DNA from: Desulforapulum autotrophicum
Lineage (GTDB): Bacteria > Desulfobacterota > Desulfobacteria > Desulfobacterales > Desulfolunaceae
Reading direction: 5' to 3'
Length of the DNA stretch: 64,000 nucleotides
NCBI GenBank assembly: GCA_020723285.1
Contig: DYJE01000010.1
Coordinates: forward strand, 1 to 64,000
Within the stretch, counting starts at the first letter, position 1. Each line of letters begins with the position of its first letter. Made by a program: the position numbers and the translations under genes. The notes below the pieces were generated by a model. That model ran no database searches. It was given only the letters and a program-made list of their open reading frames with translations, and was not told the origin of the DNA. This document shows, one piece after another, positions 26,866 to 35,547 of this stretch.

Positions 26866-28747
26866 CGACGGAATAAATCTGCGGGGGGCGCGGTTCGGAG
26901 AGTACGTCTTTCACCTCGCTGTCAAAAAGTGTCACCCGGTTGCGGCCGAGAGCCTTGGACTGATACAGTGCTTCATCGGCCTGATTCAAAAGGATCTCGG
27001 CATTTTTCTTGTGAACAGGGACCGTGGAAGCCACACCGATGCTGATGGTGATGGGAACGGACTCCCCGTTTTTGACCACCTGGAGGTTCTCCACACAGAA
27101 CCGGATGTTTTCAGCCACCTGAAGAGCCCCTTCTTCCCCGGTGCTGGTGAGCAGAACGCAGAATTCCTCCCCCCCGTAACGGGACAGGAAATCGTTTTCC
27201 CGCATGAGCTGGGCCTGAATGGTCTGGGCCACGTCCTTCAGACACTCGTCACCCAGAAGATGGCCGTAACTGTCGTTGATCCGCTTGAAATGATCGATAT
27301 CCATGATCAGGCAGGACAATGGGGTTTTCTCACGGATGGCCCGGTTGTACTCCCTGTAATAGATTTCGTTGAAATAACGCCGGTTTTTCAGTCCCGTAAG
27401 GCTGTCCGTGGTACTCAGTTCCCTTAATCTTTCGTTCATCACTTCCAGTTCACGGGTCCGCATCCTGACGTTCATTTCAAGATTTTCGTTGGCTTCCTTT
27501 TCCAGTTCAAGGGCCATGGCCTGGGCTGTCCTTGCAAGCTGTTCGTGTTTCAGGGCCTTGCGCTGGGCATCGTACCTCACGGTTTTTTCCCGGCTGAGCC
27601 GGTCCGCAAGAGCAAAGGAAAGTAAAAGGACCTCCACGGCAGAACCGATCTGAAGGGCGTTTTCCGTAAAGACATTCCGGGGGACAAGGGCCAGTTTGTT
27701 CAGGGCCAGCACCGCACCGCCCAGAAGCATGGCAAACCAGGACAGGGTGTAATACCGCGCCGCCGTGTAGCCTCCGGCCCAGAGAACGACAGCCGCCACG
27801 AGGGACAGAAGAATCATGCACACCGCGATGACGATGACGGGAAAAATGATCACGTTGTAGGGGACGATAAAACAGACCGTGAGATGGAGAAAAAGAAAAA
27901 CGGCCAGATAGATGCTGAGCTGGTTGATCCAAGGCTTCCAGCCGGGAAGATCCAGAAATTTCCGGGTGAACAGATGGGCGAAAAGAACGACGCTTCCGAT
28001 GCTGGCCGCGGTGATCTGTTCGTTCCACCAGGTGTATTCAGGCCAGAAGTACTGGTAGCTGAAACCGTTCAGGGTCAGGAGGAAGGCCGCCATGGAGCAT
28101 ACGTAAAGAACATAGTAAAAGTAGGTGACCTCCCGGACGGAAATGAACACGAAAAGATTGTACACCACCATGGCCAGCATGATGCCGTAATACAAGCCGT
28201 AACACAGGTCCTGCAACTGGCTTCGCTGGATGAAGGACTTTTCGCTTGAAAGGGTGAGGGGCACCTGCATGGAACTTCTCGTTTTCACCCGGAACACCAT
28301 GTCCACCGATTCGCCGGGCGTCAGACGGACAGGCACGATAAAATTCCGGTGGGCGACGATACGGGCTGAAAAGGGATAGTTGTCACCGAAAAGATAGCCT
28401 TCGGCCATGTGTCCGTTCCGGATGAAATCCACTTTGATGTGATCGATGAGGGGATAGGCGATTTCAAGCACCGTGTCAACAGGCTCCGTGTCCCGGCTTT
28501 TCAGACTGACTTTGATAAAAAAAACCGATGAGGTGAAACCGTGATTTACCGTGGTTCCCTTAATTCGTTTCCATTTTTTTTTCTGGGAACCGCCCACAAG
28601 ATCCGTCAACGACAGCTTGCCTTCAGGGTCTTCCACTTCCATCGCGTAAGCCCCGAGGTTGACCGAGTCGATGTTGCGATCGACGGACAAAACTTCACCC
28701 CATGAACGTTCCTCGGATGAAAGAACTGTCACGATGAAAAAAGACAA
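26852..28747 (-). CDS. 7TM-DISM sensor diguanylate cyclase
   Basis: The 631-residue protein has a signal/anchor, a periplasmic 7TMR-DISM extracellular beta domain (about 30-190), seven membrane helices (about 195-400), a short coiled coil (EKEANENLEMNVRMRTRELE) and a C-terminal GGDEF domain. The active-site motif is RYGGEEFCVLL, and RxxD (RENDF) five residues before it is an intact allosteric inhibition site. It should synthesise cyclic-di-GMP in response to an external ligand or envelope signal. No receiver or PAS domain is seen. Confidence 0.9.
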   Translation of the reverse strand: MSFFIVTVLSSEERSWGEVLSVDRNIDSVNLGAYAMEVEDPEGKLSLTDLVGGSQKKKWKRIKGTTVNHGFTSSVFFIKVSLKSRDTEPVDTVLEIAYPLIDHIKVDFIRNGHMAEGYLFGDNYPFSARIVAHRNFIVPVRLTPGESVDMVFRVKTRSSMQVPLTLSSEKSFIQRSQLQDLCYGLYYGIMLAMVVYNLFVFISVREVTYFYYVLYVCSMAAFLLTLNGFSYQYFWPEYTWWNEQITAASIGSVVLFAHLFTRKFLDLPGWKPWINQLSIYLAVFLFLHLTVCFIVPYNVIIFPVIVIAVCMILLSLVAAVVLWAGGYTAARYYTLSWFAMLLGGAVLALNKLALVPRNVFTENALQIGSAVEVLLLSFALADRLSREKTVRYDAQRKALKHEQLARTAQAMALELEKEANENLEMNVRMRTRELEVMNERLRELSTTDSLTGLKNRRYFNEIYYREYNRAIREKTPLSCLIMDIDHFKRINDSYGHLLGDECLKDVAQTIQAQLMRENDFLSRYGGEEFCVLLTSTGEEGALQVAENIRFCVENLQVVKNGESVPITISIGVASTVPVHKKNAEILLNQADEALYQSKALGRNRVTLFDSEVKDVLSEPRPPQIYSVVTPE

Positions 28748-28932
28748 TAAGAAAACGGCGCTTTTCAGCGGTATTTTGCATGATGCTCGGATAACTATCT
28801 CCCCCCACGAAACGATAGATATTTTTTTATAGTTTCTCTTTTTTTTTTAAGCAAGGAAAAGCTTAAATAAAAAACTTAAAATGGCCGATAGGTTTAACAG
28901 GATTTTCGTGGTCTGATTTCACGCGGGTTCAG

Positions 28933-29005
28933 GCGGCCGGTCACCGGCCGCTAAACAGTTCTGCTTCGGACACCGCCGCGAAAATCAAGGCAGGGACGCC
29001 TTGAT
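28933..29005. other. Two hairpins in the leader of the EF-hand protein gene
   Basis: GCGGCCGG (28933-28940) pairs with CCGGCCGC (28944-28951) around TCA, and ATCAAGGC (28984-28991) pairs with GCCTTGAT (28998-29005) around a six-base loop. The second ends about 26 bases before the chosen start codon. They could be regulatory leader structures or a terminator remnant. I could not match them to a cyclic-di-GMP riboswitch. Confidence 0.35.
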
Positions 29006-29031
29006 CCAAACATAACCAAGGGATGGTTGAT

Positions 29032-30123
29032 ATGAAAATCGACAGTTACAGCATCAATCTTTCTTCGTCGCGAGTCTATGAAGAAAAAAATCAGGAAACG
29101 GAAGAACTCAGGGAATGGGGGAAAAAAAACGATTCCCGCCGCCTTTCCCAGGAAGCCGCGGAAGGCAGCCCGCGCCGGGCTTTGACGGACCTTGTCAGTA
29201 TTTCTGAAGAAGCCATGGCCGGTCTGCGCCAGGGTGGTTTAAGGGACTCGCCGGACATTGCAGAGCAAACCGTGGGCGATGTGCCTTCAGACGAAGACGA
29301 ACAGGGCATGGACGCCCGTTTGATGATCCTCAAACGCCTCATCGAAGCCTTCACAGGCCGGGAAATCAAAATCGCGAAAGTCGGTTCATCGGAGGCCGGA
29401 CAGGCGGAAGCTTCCGGATCCCAGGGTGAACCGGCTCCGGCCGAAGCCCCGCGTGAACAGGAATGGGGCATGAGTTACACCCACTATGAATCCCATTACG
29501 AATCGGAACAAACCCGCTTCTCAGCCCAGGGAATCGTCCGCACGGCCGACGGCAGGGACATCGCTTTTTCCATGGATCTGTCCATGAGCCGTGAGTATTT
29601 CAGTGAGGAACGGCTTGAAGTCAAGGCGGGCGCGCCCCTTATCGACCCCCTTGTCATCAATTACGGCGGAACGGCGGCTGAGCTTTCGGACATGACCTTT
29701 GAATTCGATCTCACCATGGACGGGGAGAACGAAACCCTGCGGCAGCTTGAACCGGGCAGCGGATTTCTGGTTTTCGACAAAAACAAGGACGGCAAGGTAA
29801 ACGACGGCAGCGAACTTTTCGGCCCGAAAACCGGGGACGGATTCGACGAGCTGGCCGCCTACGACGAGGACGGCAACAGCTGGATCGATGAAAACGACAG
29901 CATTTACACCCGTCTGTCCCTGTGGAGGCGCGAAAACGACACCGACGTTTTAACAGGCCTCAAAGCCGCCAACGTGGGTGCCATTTATCTAGGGAACGCC
30001 GACACATCCTTTGATCTGAAAAACGAGACCAACGACCTCATGGCCCAGATCAGGAAAACCGGGGTTTATCTCAAGGAAAACGGCGGCGCGGGAACCGTTC
30101 AGCAGATCGATTTTTCGGCGTGA
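29032..30123 (+). CDS. Uncharacterised protein with EF-hand-like calcium loops
   Basis: The protein of about 363 residues has no signal peptide. The N-terminal half is polar, Ser/Glu-rich and likely disordered. The C-terminal half is ordered and contains calcium-loop sequences FDKNKDGKVNDGSELFG (near residue 245) and YDEDGNSWIDENDSIYTRL, both with the D-x-[DN]-x-[DN]-G spacing of EF-hand/dockerin loops. Similar C-terminal regions occur in many Proteobacterial proteins of unknown role, some of them secreted without a classical signal. The start at 29032 has AAGGGA at good spacing; ATG 29023 is too close to it. Confidence 0.65.
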   Translation: MKIDSYSINLSSSRVYEEKNQETEELREWGKKNDSRRLSQEAAEGSPRRALTDLVSISEEAMAGLRQGGLRDSPDIAEQTVGDVPSDEDEQGMDARLMILKRLIEAFTGREIKIAKVGSSEAGQAEASGSQGEPAPAEAPREQEWGMSYTHYESHYESEQTRFSAQGIVRTADGRDIAFSMDLSMSREYFSEERLEVKAGAPLIDPLVINYGGTAAELSDMTFEFDLTMDGENETLRQLEPGSGFLVFDKNKDGKVNDGSELFGPKTGDGFDELAAYDEDGNSWIDENDSIYTRLSLWRRENDTDVLTGLKAANVGAIYLGNADTSFDLKNETNDLMAQIRKTGVYLKENGGAGTVQQIDFSA

Positions 30124-30155
30124 CCGCCCTCGTGCAGAACTGGCCGGTAACCGGG

Positions 30156-31163
30156 TTATTTCTTTTTCATGATCTGGCCGGCCACAGCGTTCCAGTCGAT
30201 CTGGTTGACAAGCATCTGGGAACGGACCGGATATCCGAATCGCGTGAGATGGGCCGCCATGTCCTCGGCGCTCATCTGCGGAAACCAGAACGTCATGAAC
30301 TGAATGGCCGACGGCGGAAGTGAACGGTCCCAGTAGTCGGGGTTGAACCGCATCAGGGGCAGCCCCTGCTTTTTACCGTTCATCCTGAAAACGATATTGG
30401 AATCATGGCCCGTATACGCCGGCTCGTCCAGTTCATCCGCCGGAATCCCCATGATCTCCTTTTTCAATTCCTGCAAGAGCAGCTGATCCGACGGTCGGAG
30501 CGAATAATATTCCAGATAGATGCCCGCCAGCTCCTTCACCGTAACAGGCAGCCAGTAGGCCGGGCGCTTTGGGTTGAACACTATGACGTTGTATCCCGAA
30601 CTGCCGGGATTCTCGTAGATATGAACACCCGGAGCCAACTCCTCCCTCAAAGGAAACACCACCCTTACTTCATCCATCTTTGTGGCGGCTCTGTCGATAG
30701 CCTTTTCACGCTTCGGATCGTCCGTGCCATTGCTGAAATAGGGAAACGTTCCATGGGGATTCATCGCGCCGAGGGTGGAATTAATCGTGAAACCGTAATA
30801 CGACGCCGAAGGCAGCTCCGCTTTCCAGGTCTTTCCGTCTTTCATGAAAAGATGGAAATAGAACGTCATGTTCGCCCGTAAGCCGTAATTGGCTTTGGAC
30901 AGGAGGTAATGGTCGTCCCAGTCACCTGTGACGGCGACCTGCATGTCAAACCCTTTGGGATGGGCAAGAATGGGAACGTTCCTCCTGAACCATTCCGACA
31001 GCACGTGAACATTCGTTTTGAACTGAACCTCATCGGGGGTTTTAGCCTCGATCGCGTACTTGAACGAATTCTGGCCCGGTTTTTCATGAAGAAATAAGGA
31101 TGCCTCATCCGCCAGCGCCTGGGTGTGAATCAGCAGAACACAAATCATAAATAGAGGTCTCAT
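30156..31163 (-). CDS. Predicted periplasmic protein, function unknown
   Basis: The 335-residue protein starts with a signal peptide (MRPLFMICVLLIHTQALADE). The mature part is rich in aromatic residues (NMTFYFHLFMKDGKTWKAEL, MTFWFPQMSAED) and ends in a basic KKK. I recognise no family. No neighbour on the same strand suggests a role, and no lipobox or membrane anchor is seen, so it is probably soluble in the periplasm. Confidence 0.6.
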   Translation of the reverse strand: MRPLFMICVLLIHTQALADEASLFLHEKPGQNSFKYAIEAKTPDEVQFKTNVHVLSEWFRRNVPILAHPKGFDMQVAVTGDWDDHYLLSKANYGLRANMTFYFHLFMKDGKTWKAELPSASYYGFTINSTLGAMNPHGTFPYFSNGTDDPKREKAIDRAATKMDEVRVVFPLREELAPGVHIYENPGSSGYNVIVFNPKRPAYWLPVTVKELAGIYLEYYSLRPSDQLLLQELKKEIMGIPADELDEPAYTGHDSNIVFRMNGKKQGLPLMRFNPDYWDRSLPPSAIQFMTFWFPQMSAEDMAAHLTRFGYPVRSQMLVNQIDWNAVAGQIMKKK

Positions 31164-31410
31164 GTTTTTTTGTCCTTGTTAAGAAAAAAAATTAGTTTGA
31201 AGCCCATCTGATTTTCATGTAAAAAAGCTCATGCTTCATTGTTCAAAGGGGACGTTCTTTCAGCCGACGGGGCCATCTGTCATCCGTCTGACGCAAATCC
31301 CCCACCCCGGCGAACAGATGCGCCATGTATATCACAAACCTGGACAGGATAAAATCCCGTCCTTCTTGATATTTGAAATCCATTAAATAAAGACTCAACG
31401 AGGAGAACCG

Positions 31411-33195
31411 ATGGAACGGTTGAATATTCTTGTTATCGGCAGCGGCGGCCGTGAACACGCCCTGGTATGGAAGCTGGCTCAGAGCCGTCATGTGAAAAAA
31501 ATTTTCTGCGCCCCCGGCAACGCGGGCATCGCCGGTCTTGCCACCTGCGTGGACATCAACGCCGACGACCTTGACGGCCTTCTTTCTTTCGCCTTAACGG
31601 AAAAAATCGGGCTCACGGTGGTGGGGCCGGAAGCGCCACTGTCCATGGGCATCGTGGACCTGTTCGAAAAGAAAGGCCTCAAGGTGTTCGGAGCGAGTAA
31701 AAAAGCCGCCCAGATCGAGGCCAGCAAATCCTTTTCAAAACAGCTGATGGCGAAGTACGGCATCCCCACAGCGTCAGGCCAGAGTTTCACCAGCTACGAC
31801 CAGGCCGAAAAGTACATCAGGCGTCAGGGCAAGGCCCTGGTGCTCAAAGCCGACGGTCTGGCCGCCGGCAAAGGCGTCCTTATCTGCCCCACGGAAAGTG
31901 AAGCCCTGGCCGCGCTTAAAACCATCATGAAAGACAAGGCTTTCGGGGACGCCGGAGCCAAAGTGGTGATCGAGGAATGCCTTACAGGCGAGGAAGCCTC
32001 GTTTCTCGCCCTGACCGACGGAAAGACCGTTCTTGCCCTTCCCACGTCCCAGGATCACAAACGCGTTTTCGACAACGATGAAGGCCCCAACACCGGCGGC
32101 ATGGGCGCATACTCTCCCGCTCCGCTGGTGGACAGCATCCTCACTGAAAAGGTCATGAAGGACGTCATGATTCCCACGGTGAAAGCCATGGAAGCCGAAG
32201 GCGCTCCGTACAAAGGCATTCTCTACGCCGGGCTCATGATCGACCGTGACCGGATCAAGGTCCTGGAATTCAACGCAAGGTTCGGCGACCCCGAAGCCCA
32301 GCCCCTCCTGATGCGTGTGAAAAACGATCTGGTGGAACTGATCATGGCCTGCATCGACGGCACCCTGGCCCAGCACACCATCGACATCGACGACCGGGCC
32401 GCCGTGTGCCTTGTCATGGCTGCGGGCGGTTACCCCGACGCCTACGCCAAAGGTAAAGAAATCAGCGGCCTTGACGACGCGGCGAAAATCAAGGACGTGG
32501 TGGTGTTCCATGCCGGAACAGGCCTTGAAAACGGAAAAACCGTCACCACGGGCGGACGGGTTCTGGGGGTTACAGCCCTGGGCGACGGCGTTGAAAAAGC
32601 CATTGAAAAAGCCTACCAGGCCGCCGGAAAAATTTCCTGGGACAAGGTCCACTACCGGACGGACATCGGGAAAAAAGCCCTGATCCGCCTGAACACCCCG
32701 CCCCAGGTGGGCATTGTCATGGGCAGCGACTCGGACTTCGCCGTGATGAAGGAAACCCTGGTGGTATTGAAAAAATTCGGCATTCCCTATGAAATCACCG
32801 TGGCCTCCGCCCACCGGACCCCGGAACGGGCGGCGGTTTTCGCATCCACCGCCAGACAGCGGGGCGTCAAAGTCATCATCGCCGCGGCAGGTCAGGCGGC
32901 CCATCTGGCCGGAGCCATGGCGGCCCAGTCCACCCTCCCGGTAATCGGCGTACCCATTGACGCCTCATCCCTCAACGGCCTGGACGCCCTTCTGTCCACG
33001 GTGCAGATGCCTCCGGGAGTCCCCGTGGCCACCGTGGCCATCGGAAAACCCGGCGCCACCAACGCAGGGATCCTCGCCGCCCAGATCATCGGCGTGGCCG
33101 ACGAACGGATCGCGGGTTATCTTGCCGAATACAAAGAGGAAATGGCCAAAGGTGTGACCAAAAAGGCGGCGGCTCTTGAAGCGAAGCTGAAATGA
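31411..33195 (+). CDS. purDE: PurD-PurE fusion (GAR synthetase and N5-CAIR mutase)
   Basis: The 594-residue protein joins two purine-pathway enzymes. Residues 1-425 are phosphoribosylamine-glycine ligase: start ILVIGSGGREHALVWKL, ATP-grasp region VLKADGLAAGKGVLICPT and signature ARFGDPEAQPLLMR. Residues from about 430 are a class I PurE: VGIVMGSDSDFAVMKETL, VASAHRTPERA and AAAGQAAHLAGAMAAQS. These catalyse non-consecutive steps, so the fusion aids co-production more than direct channelling. GAGGAG precedes the ATG. Both domains look complete. Confidence 0.93.
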   Translation: MERLNILVIGSGGREHALVWKLAQSRHVKKIFCAPGNAGIAGLATCVDINADDLDGLLSFALTEKIGLTVVGPEAPLSMGIVDLFEKKGLKVFGASKKAAQIEASKSFSKQLMAKYGIPTASGQSFTSYDQAEKYIRRQGKALVLKADGLAAGKGVLICPTESEALAALKTIMKDKAFGDAGAKVVIEECLTGEEASFLALTDGKTVLALPTSQDHKRVFDNDEGPNTGGMGAYSPAPLVDSILTEKVMKDVMIPTVKAMEAEGAPYKGILYAGLMIDRDRIKVLEFNARFGDPEAQPLLMRVKNDLVELIMACIDGTLAQHTIDIDDRAAVCLVMAAGGYPDAYAKGKEISGLDDAAKIKDVVVFHAGTGLENGKTVTTGGRVLGVTALGDGVEKAIEKAYQAAGKISWDKVHYRTDIGKKALIRLNTPPQVGIVMGSDSDFAVMKETLVVLKKFGIPYEITVASAHRTPERAAVFASTARQRGVKVIIAAAGQAAHLAGAMAAQSTLPVIGVPIDASSLNGLDALLSTVQMPPGVPVATVAIGKPGATNAGILAAQIIGVADERIAGYLAEYKEEMAKGVTKKAAALEAKLK

Positions 33196-33270
33196 TGCCA
33201 CAGGCCTCCGCTTAACACCGGAGGCCCACAATCACTGGTTTTATACCGATACCGGCACGTTGGCAACCCA

Positions 33271-33435
33271 TCGTAGGTCGGGTTCAAAAACCCGACAAAT
33301 GGCCCGATCCACTGAAGAATCGAACGGTCGTTTCACACCGATGTTCTTTTTTTGACAAAAATTGTGTGCCGAATGGGAGTGTTCAGCAGGATAAGGATGG
33401 AGGCATTTGTCGGGTTTGAAGAACCCGACCTACGA
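33271..33435. repeat. BIME: paired inverted REP elements, copy 1
   Basis: GTAG (33273) followed by a hairpin (GTCGGGTT-caaa-AACCCGAC, 33277-33296) is mirrored by GTCGGGTT-tgaag-AACCCGAC-CTAC (33409-33433). The outer 15 bases are perfect inverted repeats. The GTAG-plus-hairpin design is that of REP sequences moved by REP-associated transposases. The right end lies 14 bases before the tsaC start codon. An inverted homologous copy is at 37112. Confidence 0.85.
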
Positions 33436-33449
33436 GACAGCAAAGCCCT

Positions 33450-34091
33450 ATGGTGCAACGCAATAAAATCATAGCCGTTGATTCCGGCATGCCCGGCACA
33501 GGCGAAATTACCATGGCCGCAGAAGTCATACGAACGGGCGGGGTGGTGGTCATCCCCACCTTCTGCCTGTACGGGCTGGCGGCGGACGCTTTCAACGCCG
33601 CAGCGCTCCAAAAAATATTCGACATCAAAAAACGGCCGGATTCCAATCCACTGCTCATTTTCATCAAGGACATCCGGGATATCGGCGATCTGGTCAAGGA
33701 TGTGTCACCTGCGGCGGTCAAACTCATGAACCGGTTCTGGCCCGGCAAAGTGACATTGATTTTCAACGCAAAGGACCACCTCCCTCAGGCCCTCACAGCG
33801 GGTACCGGCAAAATCGGCATCAGGATTCCCGACCATCCCGTGACCTCGGCCCTGGTGAAAGCCGCAGGGTGTCCCATCACCGGAACGAGCGCCAACATCT
33901 CCGGCCAGCCGGGATGCCATCGTGTCACGGATCTTGCAGAAAGCCTGATCCAAAATGTGGACCTGGTGTTGGACGCGGGAGACCTTTCTGGCGGAACGGG
34001 TTCCACGGTCGTGGACACCACCCTCGAAACCCCAAGTATCCTTCGTGAAGGCGTGGTCAGTGCCAGCGCCATTGATGACGCCTTGAAATAA
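33450..34091 (+). CDS. L-threonylcarbamoyladenylate synthase (Sua5/YciO/YrdC family)
   Basis: The 213-residue protein belongs to the family that makes threonylcarbamoyl-AMP from threonine, bicarbonate and ATP for t6A37 modification of ANN-reading tRNAs. VVVIPTFCLYGLAADAFN replaces the usual PTETVYGL, while IKKRPDSNPLLIFI and PITGTSANISGQPG keep the K-R and S-x-N motifs. The sequence may be nearer the YciO branch, whose role is less clear. Only a weak ribosome site precedes the ATG, and the BIME lies immediately upstream. The convergent radical SAM gene ends 10 bases after its stop. Confidence 0.85.
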   Translation: MVQRNKIIAVDSGMPGTGEITMAAEVIRTGGVVVIPTFCLYGLAADAFNAAALQKIFDIKKRPDSNPLLIFIKDIRDIGDLVKDVSPAAVKLMNRFWPGKVTLIFNAKDHLPQALTAGTGKIGIRIPDHPVTSALVKAAGCPITGTSANISGQPGCHRVTDLAESLIQNVDLVLDAGDLSGGTGSTVVDTTLETPSILREGVVSASAIDDALK

Positions 34092-34101
34092 TCAAACGAA
34101 A

Positions 34102-35547
34102 TTATTTGAATTTGCACACATTCCGAAACAGCTTTGCGGCATAGGCCACGTACCTGAAAAAAGCCCGCGCCGTCAAATCCGGATCAGCCAGCTTCCTTTT
34201 GATGTAAGCTCCCCTGAAATAGTAGCGCCTCAAAACATTCCGCCGGAATCTCACAAGTTCCTCGATGGAAAGATGCTCCGTACCCAGCGCGGGAGACCGG
34301 TGATAATCACTGCCCAGTTCATCCACCCCGTCCGGTGCTTCACAGGCGCAGATAGTCCGAAGCTCCGTGAGGGCGTAAGGCACGGGAATGTGGATTTCGA
34401 TGAAGTCCGCGTCAAGCGCGAAAATCAGGTCTTCGGTCATGCGGAGGTGGTGCATGTCCTCCCAGGGGAAACCCGCCATATAAAACCCAAAAACCTTGAG
34501 GCCCAGGACTTTCGCCAGATGCATGGCGCGGAAACTGTCGGCCACCGTGGTTCCTTTTTTCATCCGTTCCAGGGATTCGGCGCTGCCCGATTCGAAACCG
34601 AAGGCCACGAGCCAGCACCCGGCGTCTTTCATGATGGAGAGAGTCTCCCGCTCAAGGGGCCGTGTTCTGGAGTTGGCCACCCAGGCTATTTTCCCTGAAA
34701 GTTCCGAATGGAGAATCTGGGTGCACAACTGTTCCACCCAGTCCTTGTCCATGGTAAAGGTGTCGGATTTCATGAAAAAATTACGGATGCCGTAGGTGTG
34801 GAAGCAGTCCCGCATCTCTTCGATCACGCTTTGGGGACTTCTCTGGCGGAGTTTTTTTCCTGAAATCAGGGGGGTCAGACAGTAGATGCAGCCTGAGGGG
34901 CAGCCCCGCCCCACACTGATGGTTGCCTGGGGCTCCCCGGTGTCCGGCCGGGTGTAAAGCTTGTTGTTCATAAGCGACCGGGCCGGAAACGGAAGGGCGT
35001 CCAGGTTTTCGTCCCAGACGGCGAAATCGGTTTTTTTCCATTCTCCCCCGGACCGGTAAAGGATGCCGGGAATGTTTTCAGGGCTTGTCATGCAGAAATG
35101 GGCGTCGATGAGTTCGGCTCCCACAAAGTCGCTTTCCCCGCCGATGAGGTAATCGACGTGATGGAGGTCCAGCCGTTTCAGGCGTTTCGGATCGGCGTCG
35201 AAAAACACAGCGCCTTTGAGGATGATCGTGGCGTCGGGCATCATGGCCTTGACCCGGTTTATGGTTTCAAGATCACCGAAAATCGTGGCGCTGGTGACGC
35301 TCATGAACACCAGATCGGGCATAAATTTTTCCACATCCCTAATCAGGTGGCGGATCTTTTTTCTCTCGCCCTGGTAATCTTTCAAAAAAAGCCGGTATGG
35401 CCTTTTCATCAGGGCCGCCGCCACATAGCCCAGATCGTTGCAGGCCCGCATGGTGGTGGCCGCCGAATCCTCGATATTTCCCTGGCACCTGTCCTCTCCG
35501 CGCTGGTACACCCGGCCCGGCGGATAGATCAGCATGATGTTTTTCAT
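34102..35547 (-). CDS. B12-binding-domain radical SAM protein
   Basis: The 481-residue protein has an N-terminal cobalamin-binding-like domain (MKNIMLIYPPGRVYQRG to about residue 160, with LVFMSVTSATIFGDLETIN) and a radical SAM domain with GRGCPSGCIYC (CxxxCxxC, about residue 235). Such enzymes often methylate unreactive carbons or rearrange cofactors and lipids. The canonical DxHxxG cobalamin motif is not evident. The true start is the ATG at 35547; it overlaps the stop of the upstream paralogue by four bases (ATGA). The C-terminal YIKRKLADPDLTARAFFRYV is basic and helical. The substrate is unknown. Confidence 0.82.
   Translation of the reverse strand: MKNIMLIYPPGRVYQRGEDRCQGNIEDSAATTMRACNDLGYVAAALMKRPYRLFLKDYQGERKKIRHLIRDVEKFMPDLVFMSVTSATIFGDLETINRVKAMMPDATIILKGAVFFDADPKRLKRLDLHHVDYLIGGESDFVGAELIDAHFCMTSPENIPGILYRSGGEWKKTDFAVWDENLDALPFPARSLMNNKLYTRPDTGEPQATISVGRGCPSGCIYCLTPLISGKKLRQRSPQSVIEEMRDCFHTYGIRNFFMKSDTFTMDKDWVEQLCTQILHSELSGKIAWVANSRTRPLERETLSIMKDAGCWLVAFGFESGSAESLERMKKGTTVADSFRAMHLAKVLGLKVFGFYMAGFPWEDMHHLRMTEDLIFALDADFIEIHIPVPYALTELRTICACEAPDGVDELGSDYHRSPALGTEHLSIEELVRFRRNVLRRYYFRGAYIKRKLADPDLTARAFFRYVAYAAKLFRNVCKFK

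Noticed and set aside
28900-29031. Cyclic-di-GMP (GEMM) riboswitch before the EF-hand protein gene
   Set aside because: The hairpins do not carry the conserved GEMM core bases or the tetraloop/receptor pair, despite the neighbouring diguanylate cyclase.
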